Shown here: in pieces, positions 16,165 through 25,302 of the stretch
How positions within the stretch are numbered: the first letter of the stretch is position 1
Layout: each line of letters begins with the position of its first letter
Origin: Ramlibacter sp.
Lineage (GTDB): Bacteria > Pseudomonadota > Gammaproteobacteria > Burkholderiales > Burkholderiaceae_C
Length of the DNA: 64,000 bases
Direction: 5' to 3'
NCBI GenBank assembly: GCA_030695945.1
Contig: JAUYOG010000026.1
Coordinates: 21,906-85,905, forward strand
Made by a program: the position numbers and the translations under genes
Notes under the pieces: generated by a model
What the model was told of the DNA's origin: nothing
Seen by the model: only the letters and a program-made list of their open reading frames with translations
Databases searched by the model: none

Positions 16165-16863
16165 TCAGGCGTTCGGTTCGCTCAGCTCCAGCCGGTAGCC
16201 GAAGCCCCGGATCGAGCGCAATGCCACGCCGTGCGGTTCGAGCTTGCCGCGCAGCCGGGAGATGTAGACCTCCACCGCGTTCGGTGTGATCTCCTTGTCC
16301 CAGCCGGTCAGCGCCTGCAGCAGCTTGTCCTTGCTGGCCGGCTTGGGGGCGTTGATCAGCAGGTACTCCATCACCGTCCATTCGCGCGGGCCCAGTTCGA
16401 TGGCCGTCGACTGGGGGCCGTGATGCGCCGTCGCCCGCCGGTTCGCGGTGTCCAGCTCGATCGGCCCGAAGCTGAGGACGGCCGTGGTGGCCGCCTGCGA
16501 GCGCCGCAGCAGCGCGCGCAGGCGCGCCAGCAGCTCGGGCAGCTCGAACGGCTTGATCATGTAGTCGTCGGCGCCGATGTCCAGGCCCTGCACACGGTCG
16601 TGCAGCGCGTCGCGCGCGGTGAGGATCAGCACCGGCATCGCGTGGCTGGCCACCTCCGCGCGGCGCAGGCGCCGGGTCAGCTCCAGGCCGTCCATGTGCG
16701 GCAGGCCGATGTCGATGATCGCCGCGTCGAAGGTCTCGGTCTTGAGCACCTCCTCGGCGCGCTCGCCGCTGCCCACCCAGTCCACCGCGTAGCCGGCGTC
16801 GGTGAGCCCCAGCTTGATGCCGCTGGCCACCATCACATCGTCTTCGACCAGGAGCAGGCGCAT
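16165..16863 (-). CDS. OmpR-family response regulator
   Basis: A 232-residue regulator. The receiver domain has LLLVEDDVMV, the phosphosite Asp in AAIIDIGLPHMDG, VLILTARD and the Lys in DDYMIKPFELPEL. The C-terminal winged helix covers about residues 130-225 with WTVMEYLLINAPKPASKDKLL and VEVYISRLRGKLEPHG and the closing GFGYRLE. It lies 10 bases after the argB stop and upstream of the kinase gene, so argB, regulator and kinase may share transcripts. TctD/QseB-like in overall form. Targets are not visible here. Confidence 0.93.
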   Translation of the reverse strand: MRLLLVEDDVMVASGIKLGLTDAGYAVDWVGSGERAEEVLKTETFDAAIIDIGLPHMDGLELTRRLRRAEVASHAMPVLILTARDALHDRVQGLDIGADDYMIKPFELPELLARLRALLRRSQAATTAVLSFGPIELDTANRRATAHHGPQSTAIELGPREWTVMEYLLINAPKPASKDKLLQALTGWDKEITPNAVEVYISRLRGKLEPHGVALRSIRGFGYRLELSEPNA

Positions 16864-16872
16864 GGGGATTGG

Positions 16873-17820
<948 letters not shown>

Positions 17821-18930
17821 CTACCTGCGCAGCCAGCTCGGCACCTTGAAGCGCACGATGCTGATGTAGGCCCAGACGTAGGTGACGATGAACAGCGCCG
17901 TGAACGCCATGAGCACGGGCGTGTTGTTCCAGAAGAGAACCGCCGGGATGACCGTGAGCACCGTGAAGCCCCACAGGTAAGGTGAGGTGCGGTTGTTGCG
18001 CATGAGCATGCGGCGCGCCTCGTTGTCGTCGTCGAACACGCCGCGCACGATCCGCCGGTAGATCAGCTGGTGGAAGTGCAGTGCGTCGGCCACGCCCGGC
18101 GACTGGCCGCGCGCCAGCTTGCGGTAGATCGAAAAGAAGGTTTCCCACACGGGATAGATCAGCAGCAGCACCGGAAACCACGGCGATACCGCCGGGTAAC
18201 GCTGTACCAGCTGGACGCAGGCCACGGCGATGACCACGCCCCACAGGTAGGCGCCGCCGTCGCCCGCGAAGATCAGCCCGCGCGGGTAGTTCCACAGCAG
18301 GAACCCTGCCGTGGCGCCTGCCAGCACCAGCACGACGCCAGCGAGTTGCCGGTCGCCGGCCAGCAGGCTGACATACGCGAGGGCAAGGCAGCAGATCAGG
18401 GCGACGATGCCGGCGAGGCCGTTGTAGCCGTCGATGAGGTTGAATGCGTGCGGCAACCCGGCCACTGCGAAGGTGGCCAGCGCGATGCCGGGCCAGGGCG
18501 TGGCGGCCCAGAGCGGCTGGAGCGCGGGAATCCCCAGGCCGGGGATGTGCAGGGCCAGGATCCACGTCGCCAGCGCACCTGCCGCCACGGTGAACGCCAG
18601 CCGCCAGCGGGCCGTGAGCCGGTGGGTGAGGTCCTCCCCCACCCCGCCGATCACGGCGAGCACCGCCACCGCCCACCATGCCAGCGCCATGCGCGGCGAA
18701 AGCTGGATCTTGTTCGGCACCGACAGGAAGGGTTCTGCCACCACGATCCACGCCCAGCCCGCGGTGCACGCGACCATCATCGCCACGCCTCCCAGGCGCG
18801 GCACGTGGCCGGCATGGAAGCGTTGCGGCATCGACATGCTGTAGCGGTGCCCGTTCGAGCGGCCGTACCGCAGCAGCAGCCCGCACACGATCGCGGAGAT
18901 CGCGCCGCAGAGAATCAATAGAATGAGCAT
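17821..18930 (-). CDS. Undecaprenyl-phosphate sugar-1-phosphate transferase, WecA/MraY family
   Basis: A 369-residue polytopic protein of about 10-11 membrane helices. Family landmarks are PRLGGVAMM, the acidic GGVGEDLT loop in place of the usual DDxxG, the NLIDGYNGLAG motif, and FAGDGGAYLWG and a His-rich cytoplasmic loop (ALHFHQLIYRR). Such enzymes load a HexNAc-1-phosphate or similar sugar onto undecaprenyl phosphate to start O-antigen or capsule units. It is divergent from rfbD, 44 bases away, and may serve the polysaccharide genes in the second half of the window. MraY itself is unlikely because mur genes are absent. Confidence 0.88.
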   Translation of the reverse strand: MLILLILCGAISAIVCGLLLRYGRSNGHRYSMSMPQRFHAGHVPRLGGVAMMVACTAGWAWIVVAEPFLSVPNKIQLSPRMALAWWAVAVLAVIGGVGEDLTHRLTARWRLAFTVAAGALATWILALHIPGLGIPALQPLWAATPWPGIALATFAVAGLPHAFNLIDGYNGLAGIVALICCLALAYVSLLAGDRQLAGVVLVLAGATAGFLLWNYPRGLIFAGDGGAYLWGVVIAVACVQLVQRYPAVSPWFPVLLLIYPVWETFFSIYRKLARGQSPGVADALHFHQLIYRRIVRGVFDDDNEARRMLMRNNRTSPYLWGFTVLTVIPAVLFWNNTPVLMAFTALFIVTYVWAYISIVRFKVPSWLRR

Positions 18931-18974
18931 GCCCTCTCAAGTCTCCTCTTGTGACGGCGATTCTCTCATCCTCC

Positions 18975-19874
18975 ATGAAGATCCTCCTGTTCGGCGCCGA
19001 TGGACAGCTTGGCTGGCAGCTGCGCCGCAGCCTGGGCGTCGTGGGGAGCGTCACCGCGCTGACGCGGAGCTCCACGCCCTGCGGCGACCTCTCGGACGCT
19101 GCGGGCATTGCCCGCGCGGTTCGCGAGCTGCGGCCCGATGCCATCGTGAACGCGGCCGCCTACACCGCCGTGGACCGCGCCGAAAGCCAGACCGAGGCCG
19201 CGTTCGCGGTCAATCACGCGGCCTGCGATGTGCTGGCCGCGGAAGCGGCGCGCATCGGCGCCTGGCTGGTCCACTATTCCACCGAATATGTCTTCGACGG
19301 CAGCGGCCACGCCCCCTGGCGGGAGACGGACGCCACCGCGCCGCTGAACGCCTACGGGCGCAGCAAGCTGGCGGGAGAGCAGGCGATCGCCGCCGCGTGC
19401 CCGCGGCACCTGGTCCTTCGCACGAGCTGGTTGTTCGACACGTGGGGCGACAACTTCCTGAAGTGGCTCCTGCGCGCCGCCTCGCTGCGCCCCGCGTTGG
19501 ACATCGTCGATGACCAGTGGGGAGCGCCCACGCGCGCAGCGCTCGTGGCCGATGTCACGGCGCACCTGCTGCGGGCTGCGGCGCCGCAGCTCGCGGGCAT
19601 CTACCACGTGGCCGCCGCGGGCGAGACGAGCCGCCACGGGTATGCCTCGTACGCGCTTGAGTGTGCGGCGGCCTGCGGTCTGCCGCTGCAGGCAGGCGCC
19701 GGCACGTTGCGCGGCGTTCCGTCCACGACCTTCGCGACGCCGGCCGCTCGACCGGCCAACTCGCGCCTGGACACCGCCCGCTTGCGTAGCTCCTTCGGGC
19801 TGGTGCTGCCGCCATGGCAGGACGGCGTGCGTGCCGTCGTGGCGGAAATCGCGGCCGGGCGCACGGCGCTGTAG
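18975..19874 (+). CDS. rfbD: dTDP-4-dehydrorhamnose reductase
   Basis: A 299-residue extended SDR. It opens with MKILLFGADGQLGWQL, then DAIVNAAAYTAVDRAES, HYSTEYVFDG and the catalytic Y-x3-K in YGRSKLAGEQ, all typical of RfbD, which makes dTDP-L-rhamnose. The ATG at 18975 is preceded by an in-frame GTG at 18951. The partner genes rfbA, rfbB and rfbC are not in the window, so this gene is separated from a normal rfbBDAC operon or the others are just outside. A GDP-sugar reductase role is less likely given the sequence. Confidence 0.9.
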   Translation: MKILLFGADGQLGWQLRRSLGVVGSVTALTRSSTPCGDLSDAAGIARAVRELRPDAIVNAAAYTAVDRAESQTEAAFAVNHAACDVLAAEAARIGAWLVHYSTEYVFDGSGHAPWRETDATAPLNAYGRSKLAGEQAIAAACPRHLVLRTSWLFDTWGDNFLKWLLRAASLRPALDIVDDQWGAPTRAALVADVTAHLLRAAAPQLAGIYHVAAAGETSRHGYASYALECAAACGLPLQAGAGTLRGVPSTTFATPAARPANSRLDTARLRSSFGLVLPPWQDGVRAVVAEIAAGRTAL

Positions 19875-19984
19875 GAAGGGGCTGACGCAGGCGGCGTGAC
19901 AACTTGCACGCCTTGCGAAACGGCGTGTATCGGGCGAGTAAACCGCCCCGCCGCCTGCACGCCGCTCCTAGAATGGGCCGGCTC

Positions 19985-21562
19985 ATGTACGAAGTCACCG
20001 CCCCCACCATTGCGCCCTACAGCAGCGTCTGCTACATCGTCTGCCAATGGTCGGACGGTTCGCAGACGCGTGGCTCCGGCGTCATCGTCGGCATCAACGA
20101 CGTGCTCACAGCGCACCATGTCGTGTATGACGCGACTCGTGGCGGCTACGCCAGCCGGGTGACGATCAGCCCGGGCGCCGACACGTCCCCCTACACCGTC
20201 CCCTACGGCAGCTTCAGCGACGTGGGCGTCATCTACGCACGCACCGAAAACTGGGACACCGATGGCGACGGGCTGCTCTATCCGGGCGAATCGCAGTACG
20301 ACATGGCGCTCCTCGGCCTGCGCAGCAGCGCCATCAGCGCCTCGGCGGGCTGGCTGCCCGTGTCGAATACCGCAACGGATTTCAGCGGCCGGGCCGACGG
20401 CTACCCGGCGCGCGGCACCGGCATGATGGAAGAGGCCGTATACGCGGACGCGTCCAGCGAATTCGGCGTCTTCGACATCGGGTCGAGCCTGGGCCCCGGC
20501 GGCTCCGGCGGACCGCTGATGCGTATCGACGCCACCGGCGCCTACGTGGTCGGCGTGCTGTCCAGCGGCAACGGCGATTTCACCCACTCCACATACGCTG
20601 GCCTGTTCGGCCCGGGCAACTGGAGCTGGCTCACGCATGCGCTGGACGCGAACAACAGCGTCATGGGAACGGCGGGCGGCGGCGCCATGCCGCTTTCGGG
20701 CGCCGCGGCCGGCGTGATCACGTACCTGGGCACCCAGGCTACGGATGCGCTCATGGGCACGGCCGCCGACGAAAGCCTGCGCGGCAGCGGCGGCAACGAC
20801 TGGCTCGACGGCATGGGCGGCACCGACTCGGCGCTGTACGTCGGCCCGCGCGAGAGCTATCGGCTGGGCCATGTGGCCAGCGGGATCTCCGTGGCGGACC
20901 GGCAGGCCGGCCGCGACGGCACCGACAACATGGGGAACATGGAGCGCGCAGTGTTCTCCGACATGTCAGTGAACCTGTCCATCGGCGCCCAGTCGCGCAC
21001 GCTGGCCCCGCATGAGGTCAAGACGCTGGAAGAGCTCTACCTGGCCTTCTTCGACCGCGTGCCAGAGGCGGACGGGCTGGCGTTCTGGATCGGGCAGGTG
21101 CGCACGGGTTGGGGGATCGACGCCATCGCGGACGCGTTCTATTCAGCCGCCCTGCTCTACCCCTCGCTCACCGGCTACACGGCCGCGATGAGCAACGCGG
21201 ACTTCGTCAACGTGATCTACCGCAACGTGCTGGGCCGCACCGACGGCGCGGACGCGCAAGGGCTTGCCTTCTGGAGCAATGCCCTTGCCGATGGTTCCGA
21301 AACCCGCGGCTCGCTGGTGACCGACATCCTGTATTCGGCGCACACGTTCAAGGGCGATGCCACTTGGGGGTGGGTGGCGGACCTGCTGGACAACAAGGCC
21401 TTGGTCGCACACCGCTTCGCGGTGGAAATGGGCCTGGGCTACAACACGCCCTCGGCTTCCATCGCGCACGGCATGCAGATCGCCGCGGCGGTGACGCCCA
21501 CCAGCACCAGCGATGCCCTCGCGCTGGTCGGTGTGACCGACACGTTCTCGACGCTGGGCTGA
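19985..21562 (+). CDS. Secreted trypsin-like serine protease with RTX-like and DUF4214-type modules
   Basis: A 525-residue protein without a Sec signal peptide. The first 220 residues form a trypsin-like fold with a full triad: His45 in LTAHHVV, Asp106 in YDMALLGL and Ser174 in GPGGSGGP. A short glycine/aspartate RTX-like stretch (about 258-284, GSGGNDWLDGMGG) follows, then a DUF4214-type module (about 345-495, LYLAFFDRVPEADGLAFW and NVLGRTDGADAQGLAFW). The same module opens the large S-layer-like protein at 30449-34384. The absence of a signal peptide and the RTX residues point to type I secretion through the adjacent system. An upstream ATG at 19973 is possible. Confidence 0.82.
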   Translation: MYEVTAPTIAPYSSVCYIVCQWSDGSQTRGSGVIVGINDVLTAHHVVYDATRGGYASRVTISPGADTSPYTVPYGSFSDVGVIYARTENWDTDGDGLLYPGESQYDMALLGLRSSAISASAGWLPVSNTATDFSGRADGYPARGTGMMEEAVYADASSEFGVFDIGSSLGPGGSGGPLMRIDATGAYVVGVLSSGNGDFTHSTYAGLFGPGNWSWLTHALDANNSVMGTAGGGAMPLSGAAAGVITYLGTQATDALMGTAADESLRGSGGNDWLDGMGGTDSALYVGPRESYRLGHVASGISVADRQAGRDGTDNMGNMERAVFSDMSVNLSIGAQSRTLAPHEVKTLEELYLAFFDRVPEADGLAFWIGQVRTGWGIDAIADAFYSAALLYPSLTGYTAAMSNADFVNVIYRNVLGRTDGADAQGLAFWSNALADGSETRGSLVTDILYSAHTFKGDATWGWVADLLDNKALVAHRFAVEMGLGYNTPSASIAHGMQIAAAVTPTSTSDALALVGVTDTFSTLG

Positions 21563-21590
21563 GGGCCCGCCTGGCTGGCCCGGGACGGGG

Positions 21591-22358
21591 TCACTCGAGG
21601 GCGGGGTATGGCATCGCGGCGTCCGCGACCGCAACGAAGTGCGGGTTGAGCATGGGCCGTCCGAGCCCGTAGCGCAGCGGTTGCCCCCGGGCATCCAGCA
21701 CGGCCCCGCCGGCCTGCTCCAGGACGGCCTGCGCCGCCGCGGTATCCCATTGGCTGGTTGGGCCGAGGCGTGGGTAGATGTCGGCCAGCCCCTGGGCGAT
21801 CCGGCAGAACTTCAGGGAACTGCCGGCTGCGACGAAGCTGTGTTCCGATCCGAGCCGCGCCAGCCACTGCGCCAGCGCGTCGCCGCCGTGCGACCGGCTG
21901 CCCATCACCCGTAGCGGCCTGCCGGCGTCCACGGCCGCGGTCTTCAAGGCGACATCCTGGCCGCCGATGCGCTGCCACGCGCCCAGGCCTTGCGCCGCGA
22001 AGAAGAGCTCGCCGAGCGCCGGGGCCACCACCACGCCGGCGATGGCGCGACCGCCTCGCACCAGCGCGATGTTCACCGTGAATTCGTCGTTGCGCTTGAG
22101 GAACTCCTTGGTCCCGTCGAGCGGATCGACCAGGAAGAACGTGTCGTCGCCGGGCCCGCCCGTGGAGACAGACTCCTCGGACAGGATGAACACGCCCGGA
22201 TAGGCCCGCTCCAGCGCGTTGCGGATCACCGCGTCGGCGCGCAGGTCGGCCTCGGTCAGGGGTGAAGCATCCGCCTTGGTCCGCACCGCGAAGTCGCTTG
22301 CGTACACGTCCATGATCTCGCGCCCGGCCGCCTGCGCGACCATGCACAGCGTCTGCAT
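21591..22358 (-). CDS. cysQ: 3'(2'),5'-bisphosphate nucleotidase CysQ
   Basis: A 255-residue inositol-monophosphatase-fold enzyme. The metal motifs are clear: FILSEES, the WDPLDGT-type signature FLVDPLDGTKEF, and SQWDTAAAQAVLEQAGG near the C-terminus. CysQ hydrolyses PAP from sulphate assimilation. The start at 22358 is the first ATG; a CTG about ten codons upstream follows a GGAGG ribosome site and could be the real start. It lies 78 bases after the outer-membrane secretion gene on the same strand, a link that seems positional only. Confidence 0.9.
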   Translation of the reverse strand: MQTLCMVAQAAGREIMDVYASDFAVRTKADASPLTEADLRADAVIRNALERAYPGVFILSEESVSTGGPGDDTFFLVDPLDGTKEFLKRNDEFTVNIALVRGGRAIAGVVVAPALGELFFAAQGLGAWQRIGGQDVALKTAAVDAGRPLRVMGSRSHGGDALAQWLARLGSEHSFVAAGSSLKFCRIAQGLADIYPRLGPTSQWDTAAAQAVLEQAGGAVLDARGQPLRYGLGRPMLNPHFVAVADAAMPYPALE

Positions 22359-22436
22359 GTCCTGCGATGTCGGCTGGATCAGTGCGGCCTCCTCATGGAA
22401 ACTCGAATCGCGACACTCGCGGCTGAGGCGGCGGGC

Positions 22437-23864
22437 CTATTTTTTCAGCCAGGTGTCGACTTCGGCGATGGTCGCTTCGTCGGCGGTACCGGCCAGCGCC
22501 TGGAGCCGGATGCGCGCCAACACGTACTGGTAGCGCGCCTGTGCGAGGTCGCGCAACGCGCTGACCCGCTGCTCCTCGGCGTTCAGGATGTCCACCAGCG
22601 TGCGGCTGCCGCCCTCGTAGGAGCGCTTGTTCGATTGAACCATGGTCTCCGAGGAACGCACAGCCTGCTCGAGCGCGCCCACGCGCGCCACGCCTTCGGT
22701 GATGCCGCGGAATTCGCGTTCCACGCGCAACGAGAGGTCTCTGCGGGTCGCCTCCAGCGCCTGGTCGGCGCGTTCCAGCTCCGCCACGGCCTGCCGTGCC
22801 TGGGAGCTGACGAGGCCGCCCGCGAAGATCGGGATGTTCAGCTGCAGGCCGATCGCCTTGTTGTCGTACTTCGAATTGACGCTGGTGACGTTGTCGCTGT
22901 TGCTCACGGACCACTGCGCAACCGCGTCCAGCGTGGGCAGATGCCCGGAGCGCGCCTTGTCGATTTCATGGCGAGCGGCCTCGCGCTGCGCCGTGAGCGA
23001 GCGGATCTCGGGGCTGCTGGATTCGGCGCGCTGCGTCCAGTCCGCCAGCCGGTCGGGATCGGGGTTCAGCAGTTTCAGCCTTCGTTCATCCAGAGGCGCC
23101 AGCGCCGTGACCGGCATGTTCACCAGCACCTGCAGCGCGCGGCGCGTGTAGCCCACGTTCTGGCGCGCCTCGAGTTCCTGGGCGGCCGCCAGGTCCAGCC
23201 GGGCCTGCGCTTCGTCGATGTCGGTGCGCACGCCGGCACCCGCGGCAAACCGCTTTCGAGCTGCGTCGAGCTGCGTCGTATACGCCGTCTTCTGCGCCAG
23301 CACCAGCGACAGCTGGTCCTGCGCGAGCAGGGCTTCCAGGTAGGCGGTGACCACGCGAACGGCGACGTTCTGCGTTTCCTTGTCGAGCAGGGCGTTCGCA
23401 TCCGCCACCTGCGCCCTGGCCTGCCTGTAGTCGGCGAACTGGTAGGGGCGGAAGATCGGCTGGCGGATGGTGAGCGCGCGGTTGCTGCTGAAGTAGTGTT
23501 GCTCGTTGGTGAACGGTACGCCGCCTGGGCCGGGTGTCGTGCTGTCGAGGTTGTTCTTGTTGCGCGAGATGCTGGCCGTGATGTTGGGCAGGAGCTGGGC
23601 GCGCGCCTGGGGCAGCCGCTCGCGCCTCGCGTCGGTGGCGGCGCGCGCAGCGCGGATGCTCGCGTCCTGCTCCATCGCGGCCCGGTAGGCCTGGGAGAGC
23701 GTGAGCGGCGCAGCCTGGGATTCGGTGCTTGTCGCGGGGACCGCCGTGGGCTGTGCCAGGACCGGCATGGCGGCAAGCAAGGGGGCAGCTGCCAGCACAA
23801 AAGCCGTGGACAGGCGAGTCAGGCGCCGGCTGCGAGCCGGCGAGTCGGGCATCGGGCGTTGCAT
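22437..23864 (-). CDS. TolC-family outer membrane channel of a type I secretion system
   Basis: A 475-residue precursor. A signal peptide covers about residues 1-38 (LSTAFVLAAAPLLAAMPVLAQ). The rest is two repeated TolC-like halves of long helices and strands, with typical AYRAAMEQDASIRAARA near the mature start and LSLRVEREFRGITEGVARV later. It forms the outer-membrane duct for the HlyD/ABC genes directly upstream, starting four bases after the hlyD stop behind a GGAGGAG site. It is the last gene of the secretion operon. Confidence 0.93.
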   Translation of the reverse strand: MQRPMPDSPARSRRLTRLSTAFVLAAAPLLAAMPVLAQPTAVPATSTESQAAPLTLSQAYRAAMEQDASIRAARAATDARRERLPQARAQLLPNITASISRNKNNLDSTTPGPGGVPFTNEQHYFSSNRALTIRQPIFRPYQFADYRQARAQVADANALLDKETQNVAVRVVTAYLEALLAQDQLSLVLAQKTAYTTQLDAARKRFAAGAGVRTDIDEAQARLDLAAAQELEARQNVGYTRRALQVLVNMPVTALAPLDERRLKLLNPDPDRLADWTQRAESSSPEIRSLTAQREAARHEIDKARSGHLPTLDAVAQWSVSNSDNVTSVNSKYDNKAIGLQLNIPIFAGGLVSSQARQAVAELERADQALEATRRDLSLRVEREFRGITEGVARVGALEQAVRSSETMVQSNKRSYEGGSRTLVDILNAEEQRVSALRDLAQARYQYVLARIRLQALAGTADEATIAEVDTWLKK

Positions 23865-23868
23865 CGAA

Positions 23869-25266
23869 TCACTCCTCCTTGAGGGACGCGGCCAGCCGCT
23901 TGGTCAGCGGATGCAGCAGGTAGGCGAGCAGCGAGCGCTCGCCCGTCTTCAACACCACTTCCACCGGCATGCCCGGCTGCAGCGTGCGCTTGCCGAGCTT
24001 CTTGTAGCCCTCCGGCGTGACGCTGACGCGCGACAGATAGTACTGGACCCCGGTTTGCGGGTCCGTCAGCAAATCGCCCGAGATGGAAACCACCTTGCCG
24101 TCCACCACCAGCTGCGGCGAGTTGGAGAAGGCGTTGAAACGGATGTCCACCGGCAGGCCGGCATGCACACGGTCGATCAGGTTGGGCGCAACGCGCGTCT
24201 CGACGATCAGCAGCTCGTTTTCCGGCACGATGTCCATCAGCTTCTGGCCGCTCTGCACCACGCCGCCTACCGTCTGCACGGCCAGGCCCACCACCTGGCC
24301 GGCGGCCGGCGACTTGATCTCGACGCGGCCCAGGTCGTCCGTGGCCGCGCGGAACTTGCCTTCGTCCGACTGCACCTCGCGCGTCACTTCCGACAGCTGG
24401 GACTCCACTTCCTTGCGGTATTCCTGCTGGCGGGAAATCAGCTTCTGGCGCAGTTCGGCGACGGCGTTGTGGGCGCGGCTGACGTTGCCGAGCAGTTCGG
24501 CGATCGCGCCGTTGACATCGGACATCATGCGTTCCATCTCCAGCTGGCGGTTGCGCGGCGTATAGCCCTCCTTCACCAGCTCACGCGTTTGCTTCAGCTC
24601 CTCGTCCAGCAGCCGCAGCTGGTTGCGCCGGCTCTGCAGCACGTCCTGGTACGACTTGATCAGCGCCTGCTGGCCCTGGATGCTCTCCTGCAGGCCCTGC
24701 AGGTCCGCCCGCAGCGCGGACTTGCGGGACTGGAACAACTGCTCCTGCGTGAGGATCTGGCTCTGGATCAGCGGGTCCTTGCTGGCGGCCTGCAAGTCCG
24801 GGTGAAAGGCGATCTGGCCCTTGCCGGCCTGTTCGGCAAGCAGCCGTCCCTGCATGGCCCGCAGGCCGAGATACCGCTGGCGGATGGACTCGTAGTTGGC
24901 CCGGGACGTGGCCTCATCGAGCTTGACCAGCAGCTGGCCTTCCGTCACCCGGCTGCCCTCGCCCACCAGCACTTCCTTGATGATGCCGCCCGTGGGATGC
25001 TGCACCGCCTTGCGCTTGGTGTCGATCGCAACGGTGCCTTGGCTGGGCACGCCCTCATCGAGCGGCGCGAACACCGCCCAGAGCAGGAAGCCGCCCAGGC
25101 CGATCGCCAGCGCCCACAGGCCGAAGCGGGCCGCGCCGTGCGAATCGGTATTGAGCTCTTGCCCCTCGGGCTCGGGCTCGGGCTTGTTCGCGGCCGCTTC
25201 GCGGGGCGCAAGCCGCGAGCTGAGAAGTTTCATGATTTCGGGTTTGTCCATGACGGGGTCGCTCAT
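23869..25266 (-). CDS. HlyD-family type I secretion periplasmic adaptor
   Basis: A 465-residue membrane fusion protein of the PrtE/HlyD group. One membrane helix near residues 50-68 (FGLWALAIGLGGFLLWAVFA) follows a polar cytoplasmic tail. Then come the half-lipoyl motif PTGGIIKEVLVGEGSRVTEGQLL, a long coiled coil, and the C-terminal barrel with the HlyD signature region (LIVETRVAPNLIDRVHAGLPVDIRFNAF) and QPGMPVEVVLKTGERS. It bridges the inner-membrane ABC proteins and the TolC-type duct encoded on either side. Confidence 0.95.
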   Translation of the reverse strand: MSDPVMDKPEIMKLLSSRLAPREAAANKPEPEPEGQELNTDSHGAARFGLWALAIGLGGFLLWAVFAPLDEGVPSQGTVAIDTKRKAVQHPTGGIIKEVLVGEGSRVTEGQLLVKLDEATSRANYESIRQRYLGLRAMQGRLLAEQAGKGQIAFHPDLQAASKDPLIQSQILTQEQLFQSRKSALRADLQGLQESIQGQQALIKSYQDVLQSRRNQLRLLDEELKQTRELVKEGYTPRNRQLEMERMMSDVNGAIAELLGNVSRAHNAVAELRQKLISRQQEYRKEVESQLSEVTREVQSDEGKFRAATDDLGRVEIKSPAAGQVVGLAVQTVGGVVQSGQKLMDIVPENELLIVETRVAPNLIDRVHAGLPVDIRFNAFSNSPQLVVDGKVVSISGDLLTDPQTGVQYYLSRVSVTPEGYKKLGKRTLQPGMPVEVVLKTGERSLLAYLLHPLTKRLAASLKEE

Positions 25267-25302
25267 TGGGAAAATCTCAGGAAGAAAGGAGGCAGGCGGC
25301 GC

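Noticed and set aside
18975..19874. Link of rfbD to an L-rhamnose branch of the O-polysaccharide operon
   Set aside because: rfbA, rfbB and rfbC are missing here and rfbD is 18 kb from the export genes, so a dTDP-rhamnose pathway cannot be supported from this window.
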